Shown here piece by piece: positions 7,816-17,384 of a stretch of DNA of 64,000 bases. Each line of letters opens with the position of its first letter. Position 1 is the stretch's first letter. The stretch is from UMGS1649 sp045611765. GTDB lineage: Bacteria > Bacillota > Clostridia > TANB77 > CAG-465. The stretch is from positions 54,521 to 118,520 of the forward strand of contig JAZKXT010000006.1 of the NCBI GenBank assembly GCA_045611765.1. The letters are read 5' to 3'. The notes under the pieces were generated by a model that made no database searches, was not told the DNA's origin, and worked only from the letters and a program-made list of their open reading frames with translations. The translations under genes and the position numbers were made by a program.

Positions 7816-8130
7816 TTATTCGCTTATGACGCCAGCTTCTGTTAGAAAATCTTTCATGTCTAAAAGACTTTCGAATCTCAAGGAACAATATACTGCTACT
7901 GCATTTTTTATAGAACTGAAGTCCATATTATGAGTGTCTTTAGTTGGCTCATTCATGATTAATTTGGCTTTATATTTCTCTTGTGCCTTTTCTATCAATT
8001 CTACAATATCCACCAGAACACTTTGTTCTGTTTGTGATATGAGTGACCGTGGAACTTTGCTAAATGCGCTAATAAATAACGCAGGTACAGGTAAAGTGGC
8101 GACTTTATATGTATATATAGTTTTAAACAT
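7816..8130 (-). CDS. Hypothetical protein, 104 residues
   Basis: The product looks soluble, with no signal peptide or membrane segment and no motif I recognise. The middle part (VLVDIVELIEKAQEKYKAKLIMNEPTKDTH) reads as a helix-loop. The ATG at 8130 is used because an ATG five codons earlier is part of the GGGGGA ribosome site. It has its own promoter and terminator, so it is a single-gene unit between the glucan synthase and tig operons. Confidence 0.65.
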   Translation of the reverse strand: MFKTIYTYKVATLPVPALFISAFSKVPRSLISQTEQSVLVDIVELIEKAQEKYKAKLIMNEPTKDTHNMDFSSIKNAVAVYCSLRFESLLDMKDFLTEAGVISE

Positions 8131-8181
8131 AATGTATTCCCCCATTGCATAGTTAGTAATGTGTTTATTTTCAGCAAATAT

Positions 8182-8210
8182 ATTATATCACAAACATTAT
8201 GTAAATTCAA
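8182..8210 (-). promoter_or_regulatory. Sigma-A-type promoter for the 104-residue gene
   Basis: On the minus strand, TTGAAT (8205-8210), a 17-base spacer and TATAAT (8182-8187). Confidence 0.65.
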
Positions 8211-8216
8211 CAGTTT

Positions 8217-8251
8217 AAAGGATAGATTAACAGTAAGTTTATCTATCCTTT
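8217..8251 (-). terminator. Terminator of the glucan synthase operon
   Basis: AAAGGATAGAT (8217-8227) pairs with ATCTATCCTTT (8241-8251), 8 bases beyond the GH94 gene stop codon. Confidence 0.8.
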
Positions 8252-8259
8252 ATTAAACA

Positions 8260-10377
8260 TTATTCTTCTTTCTTTTTTCTAGTTGTTATCCTTGGTTTCT
8301 TTACAGGAACGGCATTAACTTTTGTTGCTTTTTTTGTGTTTCCACTTTGACTAAAATTGTCTTCAACAACCTTATACATCCAAGCCGCCGAACCAGTATA
8401 CCAAGTCCAACCACCACGTCCTATATGATTTTCATTGGCATAAACATCTGCCGCTACAACGTAAGGCTCAACCATATATATGTCAGCTTTATCTTTACTA
8501 TCACTGTGATTTATTGGATTTAAAATGTGTAATATATCTAAAGCTTTTTCGGGCTCCCCTATTTCGAAATATGCTTTTGCAAGCCATATAGCGCCATGCG
8601 TATATTGACCGCCATTTTCTCTTACCCCAGGAACATAAGCTTTTATATATCCTGGATTATATTTTGGATTATCAAAAGGTGGATTTAATAGTTTTACAAC
8701 ATTGTGTTTTCTATCTACTAAATATTTTTCTGCTGATTCTAGGCTAGATTTTATTTCGTCTTTTGTATCTATATAATCCTTTAAAGCTATTGCCGCCCAA
8801 GCTTGAGATATTAAGTCAATCTTACACTGTTCACTGTCAGGGGTTCCGAGAGGTGTTCCATCTGGGAAAAACGCCCTAGCAAAGTAATCTCCTGTCCAAG
8901 CAGAAGCAAATATGGCGTGTTTTAAAACGTGTCTTTCGCTCATGAATCTCATTTTGTTTACTTCATCCATTTTTAAATCTGCTATTTTTATAAATCTATC
9001 CAGTATATCCATCATAAAGAATGTAAGCCATACTGATTCACCTTTGATATTACTAAATCCGTCATTCCAATCGCCATCACCTATAGATAAAAGTCCATGT
9101 CTACCTTTTCTAGATAGCCCATATTTAATAGCAATAAGCGCATGGTCATAAATACTTGCCGAGTTTTCTGTAGGAGCAAAATAATCATAAAGTTCATCCC
9201 TATCTCCTAGCGGCTTATCCTCAAGGAAAGGAGCTTTTTCTTTTAATATTGATTCGTCCCCGGTTTTTAATATATACTCGCTTAATACGTAAGGTAACCA
9301 TAGATAATCGTCACTAAAACGCGTTCTTATGCCTCTAGAATTATGTTCGTGCCACCAATGAAGAACATCACCTTGTTCGAATTGTTTGGCAGCATGTTTT
9401 AAGATCTGAGCTCTTGTCCTTTGAGGCCATGATGAAATTAATGCAAGTGAATCTTGCAGTTGGTCTCTATAACCAAACGCGCCACCAGCTTGATATAAGC
9501 CTGTTCTTGCAAACAATCTTGATGCGATAGCTTGGTACATAAGCCAACCATTTGCCATTATATCTACATATTCATTTCCAGTACTAAAATTACGAACTAC
9601 TTTATTTCTCCAATACATTTTAGTGTTTTCATATTCACTAAATATGTTCTTTTCATCGTTATATTTATTTATAACATTTTCTATTACCTCTAGGCCTTGG
9701 TCAGTTGCGCCAAATAAAATTGCTATCGTCGCTTGGTGGTCCTTTTTTACCATGCACTTAACACGTATTACTTTTTCGTCTTCATCATATTCGATGGAAC
9801 CTTCTGAATCGTTTAATAAAATTGCCTTAGCATAGGATATCACATTGCTAAAAAATTCATTGTATGGATTTTTAAAATACAACATGTCATTTTCACACTT
9901 GCATAGTACATAACTACTAGAAACTTCTTTAGCCACTCCCATTACCATATCTGGTCGATACTCTATAACAATTTCTTTATCTAGAGGTCTATTATTAGTA
10001 AGTGTTATGTAGTGAATTTTAACATCATCATCCATAGGAACAAATACATCCATATTTCTTTCTATGTTACCAAATTCACCTTTTACCTTAACATAGCCAA
10101 AACCATAGGTTAAGTTGTACGCGTTATCAAAAACGCCTTTAAAATGCTCTCCTGGAACAAAATCAGCCCAATCATTACACCAATGTGTAAGTTTAAACTC
10201 TCCTGCATTTTTATAAAAAGAATATACTGTTCCATAAGTGGAAATTAGTGTTCCAAATCTTTCGTTTGTTAGAACGTTACACCAAGGAAGCGGAGTATGA
10301 GTGTTCAAAATCTCATACTCATCTCCTGTTTTATTAAATCCGCCATATCCGTTAAAAGCTTTATATGTTTTATTCAT
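8260..10377 (-). CDS. GH94-type phosphorylase domain protein (cyclic glucan synthase C-terminal module)
   Basis: The 705-residue protein matches the GH94 phosphorylase module that forms the C-terminus of NdvB/Cgs-type cyclic beta-1,2-glucan synthases. It opens with the beta-sandwich signature GYGGFNKTGDEYEI ... PLPWCNVLTNERFGTLISTYG and continues into an (alpha/alpha)6 barrel with YRDQLQDSLA and GDGDWNDG (around residue 435), which carries the general-acid Asp of the family. In Cgs this module trims linear chains by phosphorolysis and sets ring size. The last ~25 residues are a basic tail (KKPRITTRKKK). It overlaps the preceding synthase gene by 8 bases, with its own GAGGTG ribosome site, so it is made as a separate, coupled subunit. 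The substrate is inferred, not proven. Confidence 0.88.
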   Translation of the reverse strand: MNKTYKAFNGYGGFNKTGDEYEILNTHTPLPWCNVLTNERFGTLISTYGTVYSFYKNAGEFKLTHWCNDWADFVPGEHFKGVFDNAYNLTYGFGYVKVKGEFGNIERNMDVFVPMDDDVKIHYITLTNNRPLDKEIVIEYRPDMVMGVAKEVSSSYVLCKCENDMLYFKNPYNEFFSNVISYAKAILLNDSEGSIEYDEDEKVIRVKCMVKKDHQATIAILFGATDQGLEVIENVINKYNDEKNIFSEYENTKMYWRNKVVRNFSTGNEYVDIMANGWLMYQAIASRLFARTGLYQAGGAFGYRDQLQDSLALISSWPQRTRAQILKHAAKQFEQGDVLHWWHEHNSRGIRTRFSDDYLWLPYVLSEYILKTGDESILKEKAPFLEDKPLGDRDELYDYFAPTENSASIYDHALIAIKYGLSRKGRHGLLSIGDGDWNDGFSNIKGESVWLTFFMMDILDRFIKIADLKMDEVNKMRFMSERHVLKHAIFASAWTGDYFARAFFPDGTPLGTPDSEQCKIDLISQAWAAIALKDYIDTKDEIKSSLESAEKYLVDRKHNVVKLLNPPFDNPKYNPGYIKAYVPGVRENGGQYTHGAIWLAKAYFEIGEPEKALDILHILNPINHSDSKDKADIYMVEPYVVAADVYANENHIGRGGWTWYTGSAAWMYKVVEDNFSQSGNTKKATKVNAVPVKKPRITTRKKKEE

Positions 10378-13300
10378 CCGCTTTCACCTCATCCCATGTG
10401 TTTACTTCCTTGTTTATCTTTGGCATAAACTCTTCAATATCTTTAATTACGTGTTTGCCAACCAAATCAAACAAACCTCTTTCATCCTCTGGTATATTAT
10501 TTAAATTAACTATATATATATTTCCTTTTGTATATGACATATATACAACTTTCTTAAGAATATCTTCAATATGTGTTTTTATAGGTTCACCACTATATAG
10601 TTCTTCATCTACAAGTAGTACTATATCCACATCTACTTTTCTATATTTTGCATAATCCATAAATGATATTATTTCATCTACTATTGCAGAATCTTCAAGT
10701 CTTCCTATTTTTACTGTCATAATTGGTATATCACCAGAAATGCCATATTTCCAAAGCATTGATTGACTAAATGATGCATTCCAAAAAGCGCTTTTATCCA
10801 TATTCTTGTCTGAACCAAACATCAATTTAGCAATAATACTATTATATGCTTCCGCCTTACCCGGTTTTAATTTAAGATATTTTGCATTAACATTTTCTTT
10901 TTGAGCAGCAAACATAGCTTCTTTTTCTAGCGAATCATAATCCGCATTTACAATTGTATGAGAAATATTATATTTCGTATCTGCTGCGCCTGTTAAATAA
11001 TAGAATGTTTGTGTTTCGCCGGGTTCTAACAATATCCTTGCCCTATATGACATTACTGGCCATAATGGGTATTTTACAAATTCTCCATCATAAGCCGTTT
11101 TGCCGCCATTAGATACAAGTTTAGATTTTTCTGTTTCCATTTCGTACTCGAAATCTATTCCTACCAATTTGGCAAACACATAAAATTCTTCTTCATCATT
11201 ATTTCTAGAACGTTTTTTAGCAATGAGAGCTCCTAAATGTTCATCATAGTCTTCCTCTATTAAAAGGCTGTTAAATGCTGGATGAATAATATTAGCTTTT
11301 TCCTCTGTCATTGCAAGTTCCAACTCGGTATTAATTACTATTTCTTTTCTCTCTTGTGAGGCGTTATATAATGTGTACTTGCGTATTTCCATATTATATT
11401 TAGGTGCTATAGAAATATTTGTTATTGTTTCTATATCTCCATCTTTTCTTCTATATTCGCTAGCAGCAAGTGAGTATGCTAATGAATAGCTATCTGGTTC
11501 TTTATAATTTGGAGCATATGTTCCAGACCAAATCATTCCTGTTGATTTGTCTGTAAATATTACTTGATTTCCAAGAGTAATATCCTTTACATATCTATTT
11601 TTTGTAATTGCATAATTTTTATAGTACATAAAGTTTGAACCATCATCTGTAAGCATAGTAGTGATTTTGCCGTTTGTATGAATGTTTATCATTGGCATAA
11701 GTCTATTTTTAAACTTAGCATAATCTTCATATGATATGTGGCTTGTAAACTCCTCTTTTGCTGTTTGAACAAATTTGTTATACCTAGAATGTATATTTTC
11801 TTTTATAGGAACAGCAAGTGGTATTCTTTCTTTTAAAAGGATCTCAGCCGCATCAATACTTGGATTTTCGTGGAATCTATTTTGTATAATTCCATCATTT
11901 ATGTAATTGTTTATTGCTGTTAATATCATGCCCTGATGATGCGCCATATATGTTTTTACAACTTCATATTTTTTGTTTTTACCAATATGAGTTTTAGTAA
12001 AGTCTACCGCTTCGTAAAATCCAAAATTAGAATATGAGTTATACTTCCTCAACGTTTTTATATTATTATAAACTTTCTTAGGAGCATATTGTAAACACAT
12101 AAGAGACGAATAAGGAGATACAACCATATTATCATTTAAGCCCCTCTTAAGCCCCAACCAAGGTATTCCAAACGCTTTATATTGATAATTTTGCTCGTTA
12201 TCTTGAACAGCAAAAGCAGATTCAGATACACCCCAAGGCACTCCCACCGCTCTTGCATAATTCATTTGACTATCTAATGCAAAGCTTAATGCTTCATCGA
12301 CTAGCGTATATTTATATGTTTTAGTAAATAGGTTTGGCATAAAGTACTCAAAACATGTTCCGCTCCATGATATAAGTCCTTTTGAACCATTCGCTTTAAC
12401 TAGATTACGCGCTAGCGCAAACCAGTGTTTTGAAGTTATTTGAGACGTTGCTATTGCTATCATACTCGTAAGTCTTGATTCAGACATTAGCATATCATAA
12501 TAACTGTCTACCAATTTATTTCCTTCAAGATCATATCCTATGGAGAATATATTTCTGGATTTAGCATATAGTTTTGTAAAGTCAACTTCATTTATAACGT
12601 CTCTACATATGCCTAACATTTCATTAACTTGTGCATGTAGTTTTTCTATAACTATCTTAGATTTAGATAATTTCTTTAAGAATATTTCTGCCACGTAAAT
12701 ACTAGCAATAAAGTTTCCACTATCTACTGTAGATATAAATCTTGGTCTTAATGGCTCTAAGGTTCTTGTATTATACCAGTTATACAAATGACCGTTCCAT
12801 TTTGGCAGCTTTTGTATAGTACTCAGTATGTTATGCATTTTATTTACAGCTTCTTCTAAAGCAATATATTCAAGGTCGTATGCATTAATTATTGCCATTA
12901 TTCCATAACCTATATTTGTTGATGATGTTCTACCAACAACTTTTGGACGTCTATTTTCTTGATAGTTATCTGGCGGCAAGAAATTACTTGCTTCATTCAT
13001 TGTGCTATCAAAAAACTTCCAAGTCCTCTTTCCTATTTCTAATATGTCTTGTCTTTCCTTGTTATCTAACTTTCCGGTAGATTCAAATATTACTTTTTTG
13101 CTCATTATATATGCTGCATAAGGGGCTATCAATATAAATCCTGTAAATATTAAAGTGAATATTTGCTTGCCGTAAGAAAAATCGTTTAGTGCTACCATAA
13201 CAATAAGTAAAGCTGCGTATAAAAGGTTTGGCATCATATTTTTATATACATATGGCAATTTTTCTTTTGCGCCTTTTTCAATAGTTTCAGCTGTCGCCCA

Positions 13301-15904
13301 TTCAAGAAGTTTTTTCTTTGATATAAACATTCTATATAATGACGTGCAGAATGCATTTAATGTAGTCCAAGCTTTATATGGTAAAGTAATTATATTAAAT
13401 ACCATTTTTAAAAGATTGGCTCTAAGCCCATAAATCACTGGTATATATTGTTTTTGTTTTCTTTCAGCATTTCTCCCAAAAACTAATTGGTCAAGTACTG
13501 ATAACAAATATCCAAAGTTCATTACTGTAAATGTAACGATTACCGAATAAGTGAAGCTGTTTCCCGGTATAAATATTGATACTATTAAAAGTAACATTGA
13601 AAGAATGTCCAATGCTTCTCTTCTTAGGTTGTCAAAAATTTTCCAACGAGATAATAAATTTAGTCCACTCTTTGGTCTAAACAACCAAGATATTATCTGC
13701 ATATCACCTCTAAACCATCTGTGATTTCTTTTCATATATGCAATAAAGTTTGATGGGAAGCCATCTTGTACTTCTACATCAGATGCAAGTCCCGTTCTCA
13801 TAAAACTGCCTTCTAAAAGGTCGTGACTTAATATTAGATTTTCAGGCACTTTATCTCCTATTAACTTATCAAAAAGTTCTATATCATAAATACCTTTACC
13901 TGTATAGATGGCCTCTTTAAACAGATCTTGATATACATTAGATATTGCATTTGTATATATGTCTAATCCGCCGAATCCGCCGAATACTTTTGAGAATATG
14001 CTATTGTTTGCAGATTCTATATCTAATCCCACTGCTGGTTGTATTAGTCCATAACCAGATTTTACTGTCTTTCCATTTTTAGAAAGTACTGGTTTATTTA
14101 GCGGATGTGATATAATTGCAACTAACTCTTTTGCTGAATTAAGAGAAAGCGATGTATCCTCGTCTATAGTTATCATGTATTTAACTTCAGGAATTTCTCT
14201 GTGTGCCAAGTACATACTATTTGCTATTTGGCCATCCGAAAGTTTATTTAAAAGAAGTGAGTTTAACTCTGTTAAAGCACCACGTTTTCTCTCCCAACCC
14301 ATATAGCAACCTTCAGATTCCGAATACACTCTTTTTCTGTATAAAAAGTTAAACAATTTTGGCTCTGATGGATATTTTGCATTTAGTTCATCTATTAATT
14401 TTTTACCATGTTTTACCACCTTGTAGTCTAGGTCGATATATTCCTTATCACTCGATGTACAGTCGCCAAGCAACATATAATACATGTTTTGTGAACGGTT
14501 GGCAAGATATGTTACTTCCATCTTTCTTATCATCTTATCTAATTTTTCTGTAGAATTAATCACTGTAGGCATTGCTATCATGGTACTTGTCTCTTTGTCT
14601 ATAGTCTTTGCAAAGTTAAATCTAGGAAGTGGTTCTGGTCTAACCAACTTTCCAACAAAATATGCTATAGTTTTATCTGCAATTTCCATTCCATATGCAA
14701 ATAGAACAATATCTATTATGACTCTGTACAATATACTAAAGTTTCCTATAAACACTCTATCTACAAATGCTGTAAATATTGTGGCTATAGCAAGTATGGA
14801 TAATATATATATATATGCTTTTATAGGTCTAAAAATATAGTTATTGAATGTTATTCCGAAAGTACTTCTCTTCATCATTTTAATTAAAAGTACCTTGTCT
14901 TCACCAATCAAAAAATGCCCCACGTGTTTTTCGTATTTGTATGAGCATTCTACTGCCTTCTTAGCAACATACATTTCAGAAACCTTATATTTCTTAGCAA
15001 GTTTTATTATTGTATGTCTATATCTTGCTTTTGTCTTATGATCACACTTTATATACTCTTTTGTATAATCTTCTTTTAATATTTCATCTATTCTGTTTAC
15101 ATTAACTATTACATCACCCCAGTTAGTTGATGCAACTGTTTTCATAGACATAATAGAGTTAGATATAAGGCTTGTAGTTTTTGCTATTTCATCGTGTTCT
15201 TTTTCTATTGCTTCATCTATTGTGAAACCAGTTTTAGTTGTTTCTTCTTTAAACTCTTCAAAAAACTCTTCACCTCTAGATCCCAAGTCTTTTAGTCTAT
15301 ATGCCATATATTCTACATACGCTGTATTGCTAGTTTTTACACCTGTATTTACAGTAAGTTCGTTTTTAATATTTCTTATACTCTTTAACGATTTGGTAGT
15401 TATTTTGTCGGCATATCTAGAAATAGCTTTGTTAAGTCTTTTTTCCACTTTAAGCTTTTGCATCTCAGCATTAAATATATTAACACATATCCTCTTTATA
15501 TATTTTATAAGAGCAACTCTAATCATTATTGGAAGGACTGACAATTCTTCAAATGTTACATAAGTGTTTTTTTGAAACTCTCTAACGTAGTTACTTACGA
15601 TTCCATCGTCCACAATTCCATTGTTGCGACTTACTATCTCATCGGCCATAAACATGATCCTTAAAGAGTGTTTGTTGTCCGCCGGTTTTACTGTAGGCAT
15701 GCCAACCTTAATTTCAAAACGCAATGCGTTTTTTGCTATATTATATTCTTGTTCTATAATATACATGTTATCTAATAGCCATTGACCAGCAGAATGTGAA
15801 GGGATTTTTAAATCACTATTCATATTAAGCAAGTCATAAGTGGCTTTAATTATTCTAAAAGAATTCTTTAATTCGTAGTCCATTTCAAATAAGAAATCTT
15901 GCAT
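10370..15904 (-). CDS. Cyclic beta-1,2-glucan synthase, glycosyltransferase and cyclisation part (NdvB-like)
   Basis: The 1844-residue membrane protein looks like the first two thirds of an NdvB/Cgs synthase. A long N-terminal region is followed by membrane helices (about 345-420) and a GT84 transferase domain with TIDEDTS (about 577) and the processive-enzyme RNHRW motif (about 725). Further helices lie at about 770-830 and 930-980, followed by a glucoamylase-like barrel of the cyclisation type (now GH189; about 985-1400), then GH94-like sandwich domains to the end. The enzyme would use UDP-glucose to make beta-1,2-glucan and close it into a ring. A good promoter and GAGGTG site precede it. 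The catalytic GH94 barrel is on the next gene. Confidence 0.88.
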   Translation of the reverse strand: MQDFLFEMDYELKNSFRIIKATYDLLNMNSDLKIPSHSAGQWLLDNMYIIEQEYNIAKNALRFEIKVGMPTVKPADNKHSLRIMFMADEIVSRNNGIVDDGIVSNYVREFQKNTYVTFEELSVLPIMIRVALIKYIKRICVNIFNAEMQKLKVEKRLNKAISRYADKITTKSLKSIRNIKNELTVNTGVKTSNTAYVEYMAYRLKDLGSRGEEFFEEFKEETTKTGFTIDEAIEKEHDEIAKTTSLISNSIMSMKTVASTNWGDVIVNVNRIDEILKEDYTKEYIKCDHKTKARYRHTIIKLAKKYKVSEMYVAKKAVECSYKYEKHVGHFLIGEDKVLLIKMMKRSTFGITFNNYIFRPIKAYIYILSILAIATIFTAFVDRVFIGNFSILYRVIIDIVLFAYGMEIADKTIAYFVGKLVRPEPLPRFNFAKTIDKETSTMIAMPTVINSTEKLDKMIRKMEVTYLANRSQNMYYMLLGDCTSSDKEYIDLDYKVVKHGKKLIDELNAKYPSEPKLFNFLYRKRVYSESEGCYMGWERKRGALTELNSLLLNKLSDGQIANSMYLAHREIPEVKYMITIDEDTSLSLNSAKELVAIISHPLNKPVLSKNGKTVKSGYGLIQPAVGLDIESANNSIFSKVFGGFGGLDIYTNAISNVYQDLFKEAIYTGKGIYDIELFDKLIGDKVPENLILSHDLLEGSFMRTGLASDVEVQDGFPSNFIAYMKRNHRWFRGDMQIISWLFRPKSGLNLLSRWKIFDNLRREALDILSMLLLIVSIFIPGNSFTYSVIVTFTVMNFGYLLSVLDQLVFGRNAERKQKQYIPVIYGLRANLLKMVFNIITLPYKAWTTLNAFCTSLYRMFISKKKLLEWATAETIEKGAKEKLPYVYKNMMPNLLYAALLIVMVALNDFSYGKQIFTLIFTGFILIAPYAAYIMSKKVIFESTGKLDNKERQDILEIGKRTWKFFDSTMNEASNFLPPDNYQENRRPKVVGRTSSTNIGYGIMAIINAYDLEYIALEEAVNKMHNILSTIQKLPKWNGHLYNWYNTRTLEPLRPRFISTVDSGNFIASIYVAEIFLKKLSKSKIVIEKLHAQVNEMLGICRDVINEVDFTKLYAKSRNIFSIGYDLEGNKLVDSYYDMLMSESRLTSMIAIATSQITSKHWFALARNLVKANGSKGLISWSGTCFEYFMPNLFTKTYKYTLVDEALSFALDSQMNYARAVGVPWGVSESAFAVQDNEQNYQYKAFGIPWLGLKRGLNDNMVVSPYSSLMCLQYAPKKVYNNIKTLRKYNSYSNFGFYEAVDFTKTHIGKNKKYEVVKTYMAHHQGMILTAINNYINDGIIQNRFHENPSIDAAEILLKERIPLAVPIKENIHSRYNKFVQTAKEEFTSHISYEDYAKFKNRLMPMINIHTNGKITTMLTDDGSNFMYYKNYAITKNRYVKDITLGNQVIFTDKSTGMIWSGTYAPNYKEPDSYSLAYSLAASEYRRKDGDIETITNISIAPKYNMEIRKYTLYNASQERKEIVINTELELAMTEEKANIIHPAFNSLLIEEDYDEHLGALIAKKRSRNNDEEEFYVFAKLVGIDFEYEMETEKSKLVSNGGKTAYDGEFVKYPLWPVMSYRARILLEPGETQTFYYLTGAADTKYNISHTIVNADYDSLEKEAMFAAQKENVNAKYLKLKPGKAEAYNSIIAKLMFGSDKNMDKSAFWNASFSQSMLWKYGISGDIPIMTVKIGRLEDSAIVDEIISFMDYAKYRKVDVDIVLLVDEELYSGEPIKTHIEDILKKVVYMSYTKGNIYIVNLNNIPEDERGLFDLVGKHVIKDIEEFMPKINKEVNTWDEVKADE

Positions 15905-15931
15905 ATTTTCACCTCTTAATCATTCATTTGG

Positions 15932-15960
15932 ATTATATACTAAACACATAATATTTTCAA
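15932..15960 (-). promoter_or_regulatory. Sigma-A-type promoter of the glucan synthase operon
   Basis: On the minus strand, TTGAAA (15955-15960), a 17-base spacer and TATAAT (15932-15937) stand 28 bases before the start codon. Confidence 0.75.
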
Positions 15961-16034
15961 GGCTTTTAGAGTATTATTTGCACTTTATTTGGTTAATATT
16001 TTGTTTCTACTTTTTACCAATTTTTGCGTTCTAA

Positions 16035-16059
16035 AAAGGCACGGAAAAACCGTGCCTTT
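16035..16059 (-). terminator. Terminator of the gene at 16081-16569
   Basis: AAAGGCACGG (16035-16044) and CCGTGCCTTT (16050-16059) make a perfect 10-bp stem followed by T-rich sequence on the minus strand. Confidence 0.9.
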
Positions 16060-16080
16060 GAATATTCAAAATTAAAATTA

Positions 16081-16569
16081 TTATAATTTTTTATTGTCTT
16101 TTTTAGATGTAATTTTTTTCTTAATGTACTTTATTAATTCGTATACCATAACCGGTGTAAGCAGTATTAATAATAATATACAAGATGACATGTAACCAAT
16201 TGAAAAACCAAATAAAACGAAGATTAATGTAAATGTTATACTAGAGCCAATTCGATTATCTCTTATTATAGCATTAATAAACTCATTATTCTCATCAAAG
16301 AATGCTTCTAAAATATGCCGTTCGCCCTTTATTTCAACCGTCATTCCTGAATCTTCGAGCTTTATTGTTGCGTCTTCTAGCAGGTAGATACTGCTAGTAT
16401 CCTCTTTCACCATTTCTAATTGTTCATAATGCTTTTGTAGTTCAGCCGCATCTATTGGAACTTGCATATCAACAATGACAAACAGTAGTGCAAGTAGTGC
16501 GCAACATAGGCCAATGGCGATTAGCCAGTCATGACCTTTTTCACCTAAATAGTTCTTATACTTCTCCAT
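16081..16569 (-). CDS. TM-ectodomain-TM protein, unknown family (member 2 of 3)
   Basis: The 162-residue product has a first membrane helix at about 16-36, an extracytoplasmic domain of about 75 residues and a second hydrophobic stretch at about 105-140, ending in a lysine-rich cytoplasmic tail (KKKITSKKDNKK). The ectodomain motif ILEAFFDENNEFINAIIRDNRIGSS aligns with its two likely paralogues in this window. The ATG at 16569 is chosen because AAAGGGG precedes it; the longer frame has no ribosome site. It is bounded by terminators on both sides. Confidence 0.75.
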   Translation of the reverse strand: MEKYKNYLGEKGHDWLIAIGLCCALLALLFVIVDMQVPIDAAELQKHYEQLEMVKEDTSSIYLLEDATIKLEDSGMTVEIKGERHILEAFFDENNEFINAIIRDNRIGSSITFTLIFVLFGFSIGYMSSCILLLILLTPVMVYELIKYIKKKITSKKDNKKL

Positions 16570-16779
16570 AGAATCTATCCCCTTTAAAATATATATTAAA
16601 CTATTATAACATACCTTAACGCTATCGTTAACAACTGCATACATTGCCTATACATCTAGCAATAAAACAGTACTAATTTTCTCATCTCCTTATAAATTAT
16701 TATTAAGGATATATTAAACAGTCTTTAATTATTATACAACATTGTTTACATAATGTCAAGCACAAGCTTAAATGTATAC

Positions 16780-16810
16780 ATAAAACCAAGACAGTACGTC
16801 TTGGTTTTAT
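16780..16810 (-). terminator. Terminator of the gene at 16818-17300
   Basis: ATAAAACCAAGAC and GTCTTGGTTTTAT form a perfect stem with a 4-base loop, 8 bases after the stop codon. Confidence 0.9.
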
Positions 16811-16817
16811 ATGTTTA

Positions 16818-17300
16818 TTATTCATCTTGCTCTTGAGTTTGACTTTTTGCTTCTGTTTTAGCCTGCTTTTCCTTCTCCAGTTTAGATAATGCAATATCCA
16901 GTGCACCAAGCAGAATAAACGACCAACCAGCCGTTACAAAAGCTATTGATACCAAGAGAGCTATCGCCGCGCCTAAATTCGTTCCCAACCTTGAATCTTC
17001 AAATTCTTTCGTTAATACCTCTCCCTGTTTGTTATATATTGTCTTTAAAGAACAATCCGCGCTCTCGAACACGACAACAACATCGCTTTCATTAATGTAG
17101 CAAGTCACTCCGTTTAGCTCGTATGCATTCGCAAAGCTTTGTTGCACTAACTTATCTTTTTCATATAAATTGTTGATTTGATCGTCTATGCTTCTTGAAG
17201 AATCTAAGAAGATAAATAGCGCGGATAAGGCTGTTGCTATGATTGTAATAAATATAACCATAGCCATCGCGTACTTTTTTAAAAATTTTCTAGATTTCAT
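16818..17300 (-). CDS. TM-ectodomain-TM protein, unknown family (member 3 of 3)
   Basis: The 160-residue product has membrane helices at about 12-34 and 110-138 around a ~70-residue ectodomain with two cysteines (VTCYINES and SADCSLKTIY) that could form a disulfide. The cytoplasmic tail is charged and Gln/Glu-rich (LEKEKQAKTEAKSQTQEQDE). The motif CSLKTIYNKQGEVLTKEFED is shared with the proteins at 3974 and 16081. The ATG at 17300 is chosen over the GTG at 17309, which is part of the GAGGTG site. Confidence 0.75.
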   Translation of the reverse strand: MKSRKFLKKYAMAMVIFITIIATALSALFIFLDSSRSIDDQINNLYEKDKLVQQSFANAYELNGVTCYINESDVVVVFESADCSLKTIYNKQGEVLTKEFEDSRLGTNLGAAIALLVSIAFVTAGWSFILLGALDIALSKLEKEKQAKTEAKSQTQEQDE

Positions 17301-17334
17301 AACAATCACACCTCATAAATTATTATAGGGTTAA

Positions 17335-17379
17335 AAAATAATCCGAGTATATTATACCATACACACGGATTATTTTCAA
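17335..17379 (-). promoter_or_regulatory. Combined terminator and promoter hairpin after the cysteine desulfurase gene
   Basis: An 11-bp stem (arms 17335-17345 and 17366-17376, AATAATCCG core) followed by a T-run on the minus strand should terminate the cysteine desulfurase transcript. The same DNA carries TTGAAA (17374-17379), a 17-base spacer and TATAAT (17351-17356) in the loop, a good promoter for the next gene. Confidence 0.75.
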
Positions 17380-17384
17380 CTAAT

